The position numbers and the translations under genes are program-made. The notes beneath the pieces are model-generated. The model made no database searches, was not told the DNA's origin, and was given only the letters and a program-made list of their open reading frames with translations. Below, piece by piece: positions 24,001-35,049 of a stretch of DNA of 64,000 bases. The stretch is from Pomphorhynchus laevis (taxonomy: Eukaryota > Acanthocephala > Palaeacanthocephala > Echinorhynchida > Pomphorhynchidae): NCBI GenBank assembly GCA_012934845.2, contig WNNJ02002475.1, positions 1-64,000 on the forward strand, read 5' to 3'. How positions within the stretch are numbered: the stretch's first letter is position 1; each line of letters begins with the position of its first letter.

Positions 24001-26876
24001 CATGGCTATGATTATGCCTCGAAATAAAATCCCACAAAAATCTATAAAACGCGAAAAAAATGAGTACGATTGCATCACGGATAATGTTATTTCCCTTAAA
24101 AATGCAAAGAATGTATCTGTCAGTACGTAAAATAAACTAATATAGGCTTGAGAAATCGATTTACAAATCGACGATCGCATCTTAAAGCAAAATTCGACGC
24201 TGATAATGTAGTCAAATATATGTTGATTCACTGTACTGAAGATACATTTGAATATCAGATAATACACTAAGAAAGGAAAGAGAATAAAAAGAAACAAATG
24301 AAAATTGAACTGACAAGATGCCCCGCATGAGTCAGAAAATTTATTGAATTTTCGATTCCAGTTTGGAATCATCATCAGAAATTGTATGTTATTTATCTCA
24401 AACTTTTTTTAAAAAAACGTTTGAGATAAATAACATACAATTTCTGATGATGATTCCAAACTGGAATCGAAAATTCAATAAATTTTCTGACTCATGCGGG
24501 GCGTCTTGCCATTTTAATTTTGATCATTTAACATTGACCCCGAGCACCTTCCGTTTCCATGAAAATTGAACTAATTGGAAAATTGACAGCTAGCTTTCGT
24601 TTGATATTTACAAATCAATTAAAAAATTCCCTGTTTTTTTTTCAGAGATCTCAGCCGATCGTCTACTAAACTCTTTAGGGAATCTTAGCTAGTTTTTGTT
24701 GTAAAATAACTTTTTGTATTATCTTGCATTACAGTTAGATATAGTGAAGTATCATTCAAAAAATTACCATCACCGATTCAAGGATATCTTGATCACATCA
24801 GTGTTATCATCAGTGTTATATAAGAAAGAAAGCCTTGAAAACATCTCGAAAAATGCAGTTTTAGAAATTCATTACATGGAAGGTTTCATACATTGAGGAA
24901 ATTCTAAATCTTGTAAATAATTATACTAGTCGGTAAGGCGTAGACTCATCGATCGAAAGAACTCGGATTTAAATCCGAAAATGGAACTATGTTTTAAAAG
25001 GAAATAACTCCATGACACATCCTTCTGATAAGCCCAAGTGTAACATTGCATGGCGGTTTGGCCTTGAGTAATATAAATGTTAATATTAATGTCCTCATTG
25101 TTCAAGTTCAAAATAAATATCCCCATTAATTCTATATTTAATAAAGCTGCTTTGTTTGATCACAAAATTATTGTATTTTATAAATTAGTCTGGCCCTTCA
25201 GGTCAGAACAAGATGAAAATATGGCCTCCGAAGTGCTCACGCGTGTTCATCCATTACACGTGTCTAGCGTTGTATTTACTTTCAATTACGCATGGTTTTA
25301 GTTCATTGGATTACTGGGCGCAAACGTACAGCAAATAGATGTAGTTCACCCCAGTTTTAATCTTAAACTTTTTAAAATCTAAATCGATCCATCGTGGATC
25401 ATGGTCTGTTTTTAAAATTATACTTTACAACAATATATATATATTGAAATTTTCCAAAAGAAACTGACAAATATAGCCAAAAATATTATTGACATCGTTT
25501 AAATCATCTAGAGGTCTTCCTCAGATCAAATGTTTGACCTGATGAAGACCCCTAGAGGGTTAAAACGTTTTCAATGATAAATTTTGGTCTGTTTGTCAGT
25601 TTTATTTTGGAAAATTTCAATATATCATCGTATCCATGACGGATCCTGACCTGCAGCTTTATTTAAATGTAACAGCAAATATGTTAGCAGATATAACAAA
25701 TAAGCTAGCAACATTGGTTAAGCTTTTTTCGACATATATTATTTACCACGAGTTGACGTTAAGCACGATTAACGCGTTATTGTGTCATGTAAAATTATAC
25801 AATGTGTTATTGTAACTAAAAACATTAAATCACTACAAATACACACTACTGCACTAAAAATTTATTAGTTTTTAGTATTAGCAGTAAAAAATATTTTCAG
25901 AAACTCCAATTTTCTTTAGCATCGAAACGTTTGTTTAAGTTTCACCAGAAGCTTTGTGTGAGTTTGTATGATGTGGCAGCCACGAAAGAATCGATAAAAC
26001 AATATCAGGTACCGTTTCGTCATTATTTTGACTCATCAGTGCCAGATACCTCCCACTACTGGATGCAGAGGAGGACCGGCAGACGGTACGAGTATGTCAA
26101 AAGGAACTTATAGCTAGAAAATTTCTTGCAAGCTAGGTACATGCTTCACCAAAAGGATCATTAGCAAAGAGCCCTGGCTAATGCCAGCGCATTCTCTCTA
26201 TTTATCTGCCAACTTATTTTACAAGAAAATGAGAGATTTCCGTGGGAATTTTTTCTCTTTGTATGATGTGGCAGACCACGAAAGAATCGACAAAACGATA
26301 CCAGGTACCGTTTCGTCATTATTTTGACTCATCAGTGCCAGATACCTCCCACTACTGGATGCAGAGGAGGACCGTCAGACGGCATGAGTATGTCAAAAGG
26401 TTCTTTGAGCTAGAAAATTTCTAGCTTTGTGTGAGATTTTACGTTGTGTCCTAGTGATCAGAAAACATTGGTATATAAGATCGTTTTGCGGAATCTTTTT
26501 ACAATATTTTGTGAAAACGTTCGTGTAATTAAGGTGTAATCAAGAATATTATTTTATTATAAATGTATTTCATGATTATTTTCACTCTAATGTTTTTTAG
26601 AACAAATCACGACAAAATATAGCTAATTTTGATTATCCGGATGATTGTGAAAACATACTTTTGTCTAAAGATATGGAAAAAATGCCTGATTACACAAGTT
26701 TAAAATCAAAGCAATTTCTCAGCTATCATGATATTAATGATAGCCCTGCCTATCCAAATCAACTGCAATATGACGAATATTTTTCAGAATCCAAACAATT
26801 TAAAAATGGTTATAACCAAATTCAAAATAACAATGATCGACACTATAATTCATGGATTAATGAAGCATACAAATAA
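21072..26876 (+). CDS. two-exon gene for a 530-residue proline-rich (I/L)I(I/L)R-repeat protein
   Basis: Exon 1 is 21072-22388 (439 codons). The donor GTAAGT follows ATG at 22386-22388, and exon 2 is 26601-26876 (91 codons plus stop) after the acceptor TGTTTTTTAG, phase 0. Residues 1-250 are Ser/Asn/Asp-rich and probably disordered. Residues ~255-345 hold repeats pairing IIIREI- or IILREK-type strands with proline clusters (for example DPTPPPPPPLIIRQRI), then DIIIERWLPSASRLPKTRKV. A basic segment follows (KNGRKRSPVKNFIVNYYPRP), then a tail rich in Tyr and Asn. Proline-rich proteins with IIIERWLP-type repeats occur in several invertebrates, and I know of no established function. There is no signal peptide or membrane segment. 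The ATG follows an acceptor-like TTCGTTGTTAAG by two bases. The 4.2-kb intron is packed with repeats. Confidence 0.85.
22560..22690. repeat. degenerate ~24-bp tandem repeat
   Basis: ATATTAAGGCAGTA-type units recur about five times, just inside the intron of the proline-rich gene. Confidence 0.7.
22705..22965 (+). mobile_element. Penelope-like family B, RT fragment
   Basis: Plus-strand frames give LYLRYIDDIFMIF, GSDEQLTTLITYL, and a following VVDVKIYKDHN-like segment, which is the RT motif C to thumb interval of a Penelope-like reverse transcriptase distinct from family A. Its endonuclease may be the fragment at 23990-24330. Confidence 0.65.
22970..23850 (+). repeat. ~340-bp tandem repeat, about 2.5 units, last part inverted
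   Basis: The landmarks GGCACGACATTAT, CATTTCACGTTTCG, GGGATCGTATTCTAACGATC and CTGTCACTTGCAATG recur at about 340-bp spacing starting near 22970, 23310 and 23650. From about 23735 to 23830 the sequence runs back as the inverse of the unit start. Unit 1 has a tRNA-like module that unit 2 lacks. Confidence 0.8.
23091..23165 (-). mobile_element. tRNA-derived SINE-like module
   Basis: The minus strand has an A-box match TAGCCCACTGG and, about 45 bases further on, a B-box match GAGTTTGAATCC. CACTGG and CCAGTG at the edges could pair as an acceptor-like stem. It replaces about 11 bases that are present in the sister repeat unit, so it looks inserted. It is not a normal tRNA gene: the arms do not fold into a clean cloverleaf. 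Confidence 0.6.
23990..24330 (+). mobile_element. Penelope-like GIY-YIG endonuclease remnant
   Basis: Plus-strand frames contain KCKECICQYV, then TNIGLRNRFTNRRSHLKAKF, then DNVVKYMLIHCTEDTFEYQI. This is the second half of the GIY-YIG module typical of Penelope-like elements (C-x2-C, QYVGxT, R-x3-H-x3, a histidine further on). The 170-residue open frame on the other strand (23863-24375) is the shadow of this. Confidence 0.6.
24305..24520. repeat. long inverted repeat with hammerhead-core-like sequence
   Basis: Arms of about 100 bp (24305-24408 and 24417-24520) meet at a short A/T centre. The right arm reads CTGATGA, hairpin GATTCC/GGAATC, then GAAA at 24446-24472. The left arm has the same in reverse. 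Confidence 0.85.
25440..25627. repeat. inverted repeat with CTGATGA core
   Basis: ATATTGAAATTTTCCAAAA at the left pairs with TTTTGGAAAATTTCAATAT at the right. Inside are CTGATGAAGACCCCTAGAGG and the complementary GAGGTCTTCCTCAG. It is followed by ATCCATGACGGATCC, also seen in inverse next to the repeat at 9.6 kb. Confidence 0.8.
25962..26430 (-). repeat. ~295-bp tandem family, two units, hammerhead-like motif on the minus strand
   Basis: GTATGATGTGGCAG starts near 25965 and again near 26260. On the minus strand each unit has CTGATGA (26329-26335 and 26033-26039), a 4-bp stem II GTCA/TGAC, GAAA, then a 7-bp stem III (ACGGTAC / GTATCGT with one G-U in unit 2). Stem I pairing is only partial and there appears to be one extra U before it, so activity is doubtful. 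Relatives lie at 16315 and 50370. Confidence 0.72.
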
Positions 26877-27030
26877 ACAGTTATGTTTTAAAGACGGTTT
26901 ACTATTTGTAATTTTGTTCAACAGAATAGTCGACAGTATTGTTAAGTGTAATTATCAAGTTTAAAATATGTTACGTTGTTTTTAATACATGTATATTCAA
27001 ATATTAGAATAATGCCTTTGTGATTATTTG

Positions 27031-27036
27031 AATAAA
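27031..27036 (+). promoter_or_regulatory. candidate polyadenylation signal of the proline-rich gene
   Basis: AATAAA about 155 nt after the stop codon. The sequence between is AT-rich without features. Confidence 0.5.
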
Positions 27037-27218
27037 TATACTTTCTGATATTATTAAATAAGTTGAAATGAATCTTAACTTTATAAAACATTAACATTGA
27101 TACATATTATTTTTAATACAAGCTAACATTTTATCAATATAGTTGAAAATCAACAGTCAATGCAATTATCGATCGTAAAATTGCCTATCGAATAAATATA
27201 TAGAAAACTGTGTTGCTT

Positions 27219-27295
27219 GATTCTGATTATCCAATGATTGTGAAAGCATACTTTTGTCTAAAGGTATGGAAAAAATTGCCGGATTACCCAAGCTA
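27219..27295 (+). pseudogene. decayed duplicate of part of exon 2 of the proline-rich gene
   Basis: TTCTGATTATCC, GATTGTGAAAGCATACTTTT and GTCTAAAGGTATGGAAAAAA match exon 2 at about 26623-26700 with a few changes and a one-base shift. It follows the gene by about 350 bp and lacks a clear acceptor, so it is a broken partial duplicate, not a third exon. Confidence 0.72.
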
Positions 27296-27365
27296 TTATA
27301 TATAATTGATGAATAATTTAATATATTTTAAATAATTTAGATATATTTTATCTAATTCAGAAATA

Positions 27366-27510
27366 TCATAAAATTGAAGAAGGCTTAATCGCCGAAACGT
27401 CTTAAATAAATTATTTTCCGCCTTTGCTCTTATTCTTGTTGATAAAACTAATTAAAACTGTAATGGCTGATACCTCATCAGAGATCCCCTGATCTCTGAT
27501 GGGGTATCAT
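27366..27510. repeat. hammerhead-core-like motif and a hairpin
   Basis: At 27374-27402 TTGAAGAAGGCTTAATCGCC is followed by GAAACGTC: the core order is present but there is no stem III. At 27468-27509 TGATACCTCATCAGAGATC is followed by its inverse with one mismatch. Confidence 0.55.
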
Positions 27511-27689
27511 AATACCACCATATATTGTACTATTTAATTCTTCCATTCATCACACTGAATCAGATCACTTAACTTTATGAAAATAACGTATGAAAATATA
27601 TTTATCTTAAATACATTTATAACCCGGTAGTTTATGAACTGATTACTTAGTAATAAACGTTGCATCAGAATTAAGATTAGGGATTCTCA

Positions 27690-28600
27690 TGAGAAATGAC
27701 TATATAATCAGGTTTCGTCCCCTATTTCTCAATTAAGCATAGCAATACAAGCCAATGATGTATTTCCTCTTTGGTGATTTTATTATCTTTTATTTAATGT
27801 CTTATTCTAACACAGAGTATATTATTTACTATCAATCCGTAAAAAAATTTACACTTGAGAGTTTAAATTTATTTATTTTGATTATTTATATATTTTACAT
27901 TTTTATTTTATTTTTATAGTACCCTTGTCCAAATGACTTTTAAGAAAACTATTAAAATTATTTAGATGATTTTGAAGAAAATCAATATTTTTACAATTTT
28001 TATGACAATTCTTTAAATTTCATTATTTAATTTATTATATTTAGTATTTTTTGTATTCCCTGATTGACCTGGAAAGCCAATTATATTGGCTTTCCTTTGA
28101 AGAAAGCCAATATCATTACATATTGTTGCAATTCTTAAAATTTCATTATTTAATGTATTATATTTTATATTATATGGTATGCATGAATGCTCATGCAAAA
28201 ATATGTTTCTTGTAAATTTAAATATGTCATCTTTACGATATAAATTAATAATAGTTTTAATTGATTTTAACTTTATTACATATCTAGATATATTCCTTTA
28301 TCATCAACAGTATTAGCTATATTAAGAATAAAACTATCCAGATAAATCTTTTAATTTATCGAATAAAAATTATGAGAGTTAAATACACATATATCATCAA
28401 TATATCAAAATATATATTTTATATATTTATATTGTTTAGATTTATTTTTTACACAGTTATGAACAAATTCATATTCTATAAAGCTTAAAAACAAGTCAGC
28501 TATAATTGGGCTACTATTACCACCTATTGGAACACCTTTTACTTGTCTAAATATAGATGTCCAAACTTTTAAATAATTTTGATTTATCAATATATGTAAT
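27690..28600 (-). mobile_element. Penelope-like family A remnant with RT motifs
   Basis: The minus-strand frame 28405-28590 gives [20 protein letters not shown], then [22 protein letters not shown] motif B (GGNSSP) and the helix after it. 28013-28198 matches the HEHSCIPYNIKYNTLNNEIL region. 27690-28000 is the untranslated end. A short internal duplication surrounds 28040-28110. It abuts duplicated block 2. Confidence 0.78.
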
Positions 28601-28616
28601 GCTAGTAATAATGTTT

Positions 28617-30464
28617 ATTACTAACAATGAACGTTATTCATTTCCTCAAATGTTACAAAATAGCTAACATTTACAATATAGCTACTTATTAGAATGTTAC
28701 AAAATAGCTACTTATTTAGATAAACATAAATTTTTAAGCCCCTACATTTCAAGATAAACGTATTTGTATTTATTTGTGAAATATTTGTATTCGTATTTGT
28801 TTACACTAGTTTTCTCTCAAGACGTTTCATCATCTTTATGATATTAATTAATAAACGTTTTAATACATGTTATTTTAATTTTCTATATCTTTATTTTAAA
28901 TAGTTGATAATAATCCATTATTGATAAAGAATTATTGGATCTGGATCAAAGAAAAAAATGAAAATTTCATTTGTTATATTGCTAACCTTTATTAACATCT
29001 TCAGTAAATTACAACAGATAATTGTTGTAATTTTCTGAAGATGCTAACAGTGGTTAGCGAAATAACAAATGAAATTTTCCTTCTTTCTTTGATCCAGATC
29101 CAATAATTCTATATATTTATTTGTTCACTTATTAAACTATTAATCATTAGAGCTAAATACACATATATCATCAATATATCGAAATATATATTTTATATAT
29201 TTATGTAATTTAGATTTATTTTTTACACAGTTATGAACAAATTCATATTCTATAAATCTTAAGCATAATCAGCTATTATTGAGCCAGTATCACTTCCAAT
29301 TAGAATAAATTTTATTTTCTAAATATGTACGTTCCTGTTGTTAAATAATTTTGATTTAACAAAATATTTATGGCTTTATTAATTCAATTATATCCATATT
29401 ATATTTATTTAAAGCTTAAATTTTAGTTCGATAATCATTATAGTTATAACATGTATTTAGATCTCTTTTCTGATATTTTGATCACTTTTATGAAATCTCT
29501 GCAAATATAAGGTTAATTAACTTTTTTAACTCTTTCTTTATGGTAGCTTTATGTAAATTAGTGTAAAGCATAATATAGTCGTATATATATTTTAAAACTT
29601 TAACTCCTTTGTGTGTTTTAAAAATTATTTTGTTAAATTAATTCTGTTACATTCTGTTTAATGCCAGTATAATATTCGATCATCTTGCCTTTTTTAAATG
29701 AGTTTTAATTACTTTAAGTATTTCGTCAAATTTAATAAATTTAAATAAATCAACAAAATCTAAAGCAGAGAAGCTTCCAACAGGCATGCCGCGTTTCCGA
29801 GCTGAACAGCGATGCCTATTCTCTGAGTCAAATATCGGCCAGCTCTGAAATCTTCTGTTGCTCTCGATAGGCGTCGTCCTCAGTCCTTGAGAAATTTAAC
29901 TGTTGCTAGGCCAGGGCAACCCAGATTGTTGAATGCCACTGGTTGAAACATTATCGTAGATGGGTCCAAGCATGCGTATTTTGCTCGTTTGCCCTCCTCT
30001 ACGAGCGCAACCTTTAAGTACTGTATTCATATAAACTGAAAAAAGCTTAAATGTAGATTTAAAATCATTACATATGAACCTCTGTTTATATGTTTTCTGT
30101 CAATTCCGTTATAATATGGATATAGCTTTATTTTTTAATTACATTGTCATAGCTATTTTATCTAGAATAAAACAGTGAATTCTAATAATTGTTTCTAAAC
30201 TAAAACTACAACGTTCATATTTTTCGTTTACATTTAAGTCACTATAATTTATTTCTTTTGAGACTTTCTCTTAAATAATTTTTTTATATTGAGATAAATA
30301 CATTACTCAGTTTATCAATAGTTGCTATTACATTGTTATCCTTTAACTTAGTAAGTTCTAAATTTAAATCTTTATTAATTTATTTCTTTGTTTTATAAAT
30401 TCTAATATGTTATATCTTATAATTATAATATTTTCCTTTTATAATCGGTTTTTTGTCATTTTTA
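28617..30464. repeat. 1.85-kb duplicated block, copy 2
   Basis: Gapless counterpart of 10268-12115. It includes the palindrome at 28930-29108, a family A remnant to about 29750, and the LINE tail at about 29754-30014. The substitutions are scattered. Confidence 0.93.
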
Positions 30465-30740
30465 TTTCATCAAATATAAAATCGTTTCAAATATTTATCT
30501 TCGATGTATTTAATTTTTAGCTATTAATCAGCTTATCAAAAAAGGATTTAAGTCATTATATAACAAATTATAATATATATTATTAATAACTTTTTAAAAT
30601 CATAAAATTCATTACATTGTACTACAGAGTTTAACAATAGCTTTTTAGAAACAGCCCAAGATGATTTCTAGAAGAATTTTCTACAATTTTACTACTTAGT
30701 GTTAAAATGAGTTGATAAAATCAGAGAACAATTTTCTGTT

Positions 30741-30800
30741 TTTTTTTGTAAGGATCGAACACCAAATGGCGCGGCCAATAGCTTAAGCTGTTAAGTATTG
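30741..30800 (-). repeat. possible tRNA-like SINE head
   Basis: The minus strand reads AGCTTAAGCTATTGGCC and then GGTGTTCGATCC, resembling A and B boxes, but they are too close for a normal tRNA. Low confidence. Confidence 0.3.
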
Positions 30801-31204
30801 AATGTATTCAAATTAATATTGACTAAAACTTTGAATTGTATTTTTCAAATACGTTTTAATTTTTCATAAAGTAATGAATGCAAAATGTTACGCACAGAAT
30901 TCTTACAAAAATATTGTTACTTAAAGCTTTAAATCTTTATTTGAGAAGTAATAAACGCTTACATGCATCCAAGATAAATATTTGGATCGATTATAAATAT
31001 GATAAAATTAAAAAGAAAAAATAAAGGCAAATATAAAAGGAAAATTAAAATTAATAAAAATAAATATTTAAAACTAGCTAATTTATAGAATAATAATATA
31101 ATAATAATTATTGATAAAGTAAGTAATATGTTTGTCTTCATATGATATATTGGCTTTGTATTCTTCGCTTTTATCCTATCTATAAGCCAACATAAGTACG
31201 CTAA

Positions 31205-31256
31205 ATTTCAGTATTGGTAGACCTCATTAGCTTATAAGGTCAACCAATACTGAAAT
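31205..31256. repeat. hairpin inside family A-related sequence
   Basis: ATTTCAGTATTGGT and its exact inverse enclose a loop with GACCT/AGGTC. The sequence that follows (AGGCAGAATAAATAATAGTC) recurs near 58370. The rest of 30465-31931 is AT-rich with no gene recognised. Confidence 0.7.
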
Positions 31257-31931
31257 ATGGTTTAATGTTGTTGTTTTTTTGATAGGATTAAGACATTAGG
31301 CAGAATAAATAATAGTCATCAAAATTTCAATTAAATTATTTATGATTTTTTAACATTTATATATAGTACAAAATACGTAGACTTAGTACATTTGTCTCAA
31401 TTTATTAATAATAAGTTGCGGTTGTTAATATTCATTATACTCAAAATCACTTACACAGCCTAATTCTACACTAAATTCTGATCTTATGACAATTTAACTT
31501 ATTCACATTTCGTTTCTAAATTGCAAAATTTGTTTTTAATAATTAATCTTACGCAAATTGTATTTTTCCAACTATTTAATATTTAGCGGAACCCAAAATA
31601 CAAAGTTTCGTAAATAACTCTAAGTAGGAGCAAATCTAGAATATACCGTTATTAGCATTAATCTCGGCGCAACTTACTGTCTGAAAATACAAAAACCAAT
31701 ATCAATGACCGTCGCACTTCATGTTATCAGGTTTTTGCACATATTCCTCAAAAGAATAAAAAAATCAAAATCAAATGTTAATTTCATTTATAATGTGCAA
31801 AGTTAAGCTGATTGGTAGCATTATCTATTATGTACCCACGTATGTTTAGCAAGCGTAAGATGAAAAATCTTAAATATAAAAAAATTGAAAATTTTAGTTT
31901 TTTAGAAATACAACTAGATAATAGAGCGGTG

Positions 31932-32495
31932 TTAAAATTGCAGAATTTCTTTTTTGTATAGCAATGAAATCATCAATATTCCAACAGTAAATCCAGCTAA
32001 TCGATTTAACCAGTTAAATTTTAAACGCCAATTTTCATTATATATTCCTGATTTAGAAAAAAGAGTTAAAAAGGTCGCCCATCCTCCATTATTTTCAACC
32101 CATTCAAGAATTTCTCGCTGAAGATACTCATTTGTTAAGCAACATATCACCGCTTTAGATCGAATCACACCCATATAATTTGATAAGCTAGTTCCAAATG
32201 AAGAGGCGAATGAAAACAATGCGACAATACGACCCCATCTAATTCCATCATGAAATAATTCATCATTTACATTGAAAAATAGGGATCTAAGTTCTGCTGT
32301 TGAAATATTAGCACTTAATGGTATTTGATCAGATAGCTTAGAAAATTTTTTCGTATAGCGACGTTCAAATTCTTGACATGCTTTATCCATTGTGCGCATA
32401 AGTTCATATCGACTTTGACAGTGATTCAACCATCTAGACATTTTCAATAAACGGTAATTTAGAAAATCTTCAACTAAATGCTTTGATTCTGCCAT
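31932..32495 (-). CDS. Bcl-2 family protein with BH1-BH4 and a membrane anchor
   Basis: The product is a 187-residue single-exon frame. Bcl-2 proteins control mitochondrial outer-membrane permeabilisation upstream of caspases. In order: BH4-like LVEDFLNYRL (residues 7-16); BH3-like MDKACQEFERRY (36-47), where the usual Gly-Asp pair reads Cys-Gln; BH1 ELFHDGIRWGRIVALFSF (79-96) with the hallmark W-G-R; BH2 ILEWVENNGGWATFLTLF (129-146); and a hydrophobic tail anchor (166-180) followed by KKEILQF. The presence of BH4 and the degenerate BH3 favour an anti-apoptotic, Bcl-xL-type member, which is inference. It is shorter than Bcl-xL (233) because the loop between BH4 and BH3 is minimal. An acceptor-like TGTTACAG sits four bases before the ATG. 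A caspase gene lies 9.3 kb away. Confidence 0.92.
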   Translation of the reverse strand: MAESKHLVEDFLNYRLLKMSRWLNHCQSRYELMRTMDKACQEFERRYTKKFSKLSDQIPLSANISTAELRSLFFNVNDELFHDGIRWGRIVALFSFASSFGTSLSNYMGVIRSKAVICCLTNEYLQREILEWVENNGGWATFLTLFSKSGIYNENWRLKFNWLNRLAGFTVGILMISLLYKKEILQF

Positions 32496-32529
32496 TTATC
32501 TGTAACATATGGCATATGAAATCACACAT

Positions 32530-34870
32530 TAGATTCATTAGGAAATACATAATAGATGCTAATACTGCTATAAAATATTATGTGCTGTTATAAAAATGAA
32601 TCACTCTAAGATTGCAATATTTATCACATTAAACTATTCAAATATTACAGATAAACAATAACAATTTAAATACGATTAAATCATAATAACACATCCATCT
32701 GTTAATAAAGTCAATTTAATTAAAAACGTTCACGCTAGCTAGCATGCAATTAATTAGATTGTGCGTAGAAATCGTTTATAATAATATGATAAGAGATCAT
32801 TTAACAAAAATATAAATTACAACATGAATTTTGCTAAATATTAAATTTATATTTAAATATTATATTATTAAATATTATATATTTTTTGCTCTTTAGATGA
32901 TTATTAAAGATTTGTCCGAGTATAAAATCCACGTATAACTTCAGTCAACTGTTTTATGAAATGTTTCTGAAATATCTATATAAATATTATCTGTTTGTAC
33001 CTGAAGATGGCAACAGTAGCTGTTGAAATATTGTTAAAACTTTATTATTTTATACAAAATGACTGAGAAATTGTATTGGTTGCTTTAAATTGAAAAAATA
33101 CAAACTATTAAAATTCTCAAGCAAATTTCTAATAAAATGCTGTAAAATTTTAATAAGCAGACAGCATATAATTTAAAATATATTTAAACATATAAATCAG
33201 TAATTTTTGATCGCGAATCAAACGTTAAAGTCTTGGCAACATCGTTATCATAAGAAATGCCTCTTACCCAGGTCTTATTAAAAAACATGCTTTAATTAAA
33301 TAATTCAGGGTTTTTCGGTAATAACGATTACACCTTATTCACACAAACATTTAACAAACCGCCTTGGATCAAGTGGAATCCGATTGGGAATCGCTATTTT
33401 AGATGATAAAAAGCAAATGTGTTGAGAATATAAATAATACACATTGCTTTAAACAAAGTAAAACGAATGTGTTGTTTCAACGATGTATGCATTTTCAACT
33501 GATGTATTATATCAATGAAAATGAATTGAAAGCTGCTGATAGGATGTTTCCTCCTGAATCGGTCTTCTTTTATTTAATAAATTGCGAATTTATTTAATTT
33601 TCGAATGTCACTAAATGCACTATCAGAAATCAAATTGGTTCAAATTGAGAAGCAATTGATTACTGACGATGTATTAAAAATATCAATTTCTTTGTTACAT
33701 TTATGAATTTATATAAACGAAGCGAAAATAATTTTCTCAAAAATTTACGACTTTAATATCTTCTGGATCTTTAGGAAATTAACTTTATTAACTGATTATT
33801 AAGTTTGTAATGAACAGTTTAGTAGACATTTGTAACTTCTTGGTGATATCAGGAGTTATCGAAATAGTTGTTTCTGATATATTTGATGTTTTACTCATTT
33901 CTTCGATCCTATAAATTCATTTACGCTAGTCAAAGTACTATTCACTACACAATAAAGCTATAATGGCTAGAATAATATCAAGAACGCTAATTCTAAATTA
34001 TCTTCCTGTTAATAAAATCTTATTATTAATTATCGAATCGGTATATAATCATAATATGGTATAACTGAATACATTTATCATCACAATATAAAGAATAATT
34101 CAACTAAATATGAACCGAACTGTATTCAGCCTTAAATGATCTCATATTTAATTTTTGTTGTGTATCACGCTTAATCTTAATTGACGGAGCATCACATACG
34201 ATCTTAAAAATATATCTTGCAATGAATTCACGTCTAATAAGATCATTGAATTTAAAGGATTTTTGCTAAGATTACCGATTTTTAGTAAATGAACAAAGCG
34301 GTTGTTTCTTTTCATAACAGCGTCACAAATGGAGGAATGCACAAAGCTATGTAACATTTGAATTAATTTTGAAAGTTAATTCGTTCAAAGATTTTAGTTA
34401 ATAAACAGATTCATCATTGCAATGGAAACTTGCATTAATTTCTGATCGGTACATAACAATCGTAATAATTTATATAGTACGTAACCGGCATTGCAATCTG
34501 TTTTTTACTTTAAATTCTTACATATTTTGCAATCATCAGCAGTCACCAACACAATCTTTATCGTTGCTATTGAAATAAGGTCGACGCTAACCGGTGTATC
34601 GTTAAAATGCTATAAAGCTTTGATGTACATTGATAATAACCAGATAGCAGGTTACCTAAAATATCTTTTAATTTAAAATTTTTACATATCTTGGTTAAGC
34701 TTAGTTTCATAATACTTTAAGCATTCTAAATAATTCTGATCAACTTTTAAAAGTCTTACTTTGAATCAGGTTAGTTGGGTGATACTATATACAGAATTTT
34801 AAATTGTATTTTTTATTTTAAATAGTTGATAAAAATTATTGATAAAGAATTATTGATAATATTATCAATA
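32530..34870. other. AT-rich intergenic stretch
   Basis: No gene recognised. At 33000-33032 CTGAAGATGGCAACAGTAGC followed by TGTTGAAATATTG is another hammerhead-core-like stretch. Open frames of 60-70 codons here have no similarity that I can name. Confidence 0.5.
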
Positions 34871-34879
34871 ATAATCAAT

Positions 34880-35045
34880 TATTGATAAAGAATTATTGGA
34901 GCTGGATCAAAGATAGGAGAAAACATTTTATTTGATATTTCGCTAACCACTGCTAGCATCTTAAAAACATTTCTGAAGATGCTAACAGAGGTTAGTGAAA
35001 TATCAAATAAAATTTTCTTTCTTTGTTCCAGCCTCCAATAATTCT
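34880..35045. repeat. palindromic repeat, GGATCAAAG family
   Basis: AATTATTGGAGCTGGATCAA at the left and GTTCCAGCCTCCAATAATT at the right are inverse ends. The right arm has CTGAAGA, hairpin GCTAAC/GGTTAG, GTGAAAT. It is preceded by short ATTATTGATAAAGAATTATT duplications. Confidence 0.75.
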
Positions 35046-35049
35046 TTAT

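Noticed and set aside
23863-24375. 170-codon minus-strand hydrophobic frame
   Set aside because: The plus strand of this stretch encodes a recognisable GIY-YIG remnant, and the hydrophobicity follows from its Lys/Asn-rich codons read backwards.
24926-24990. tRNA-like GGATTTAAATCCG
   Set aside because: A palindromic B-box look-alike without an A box at the right distance.
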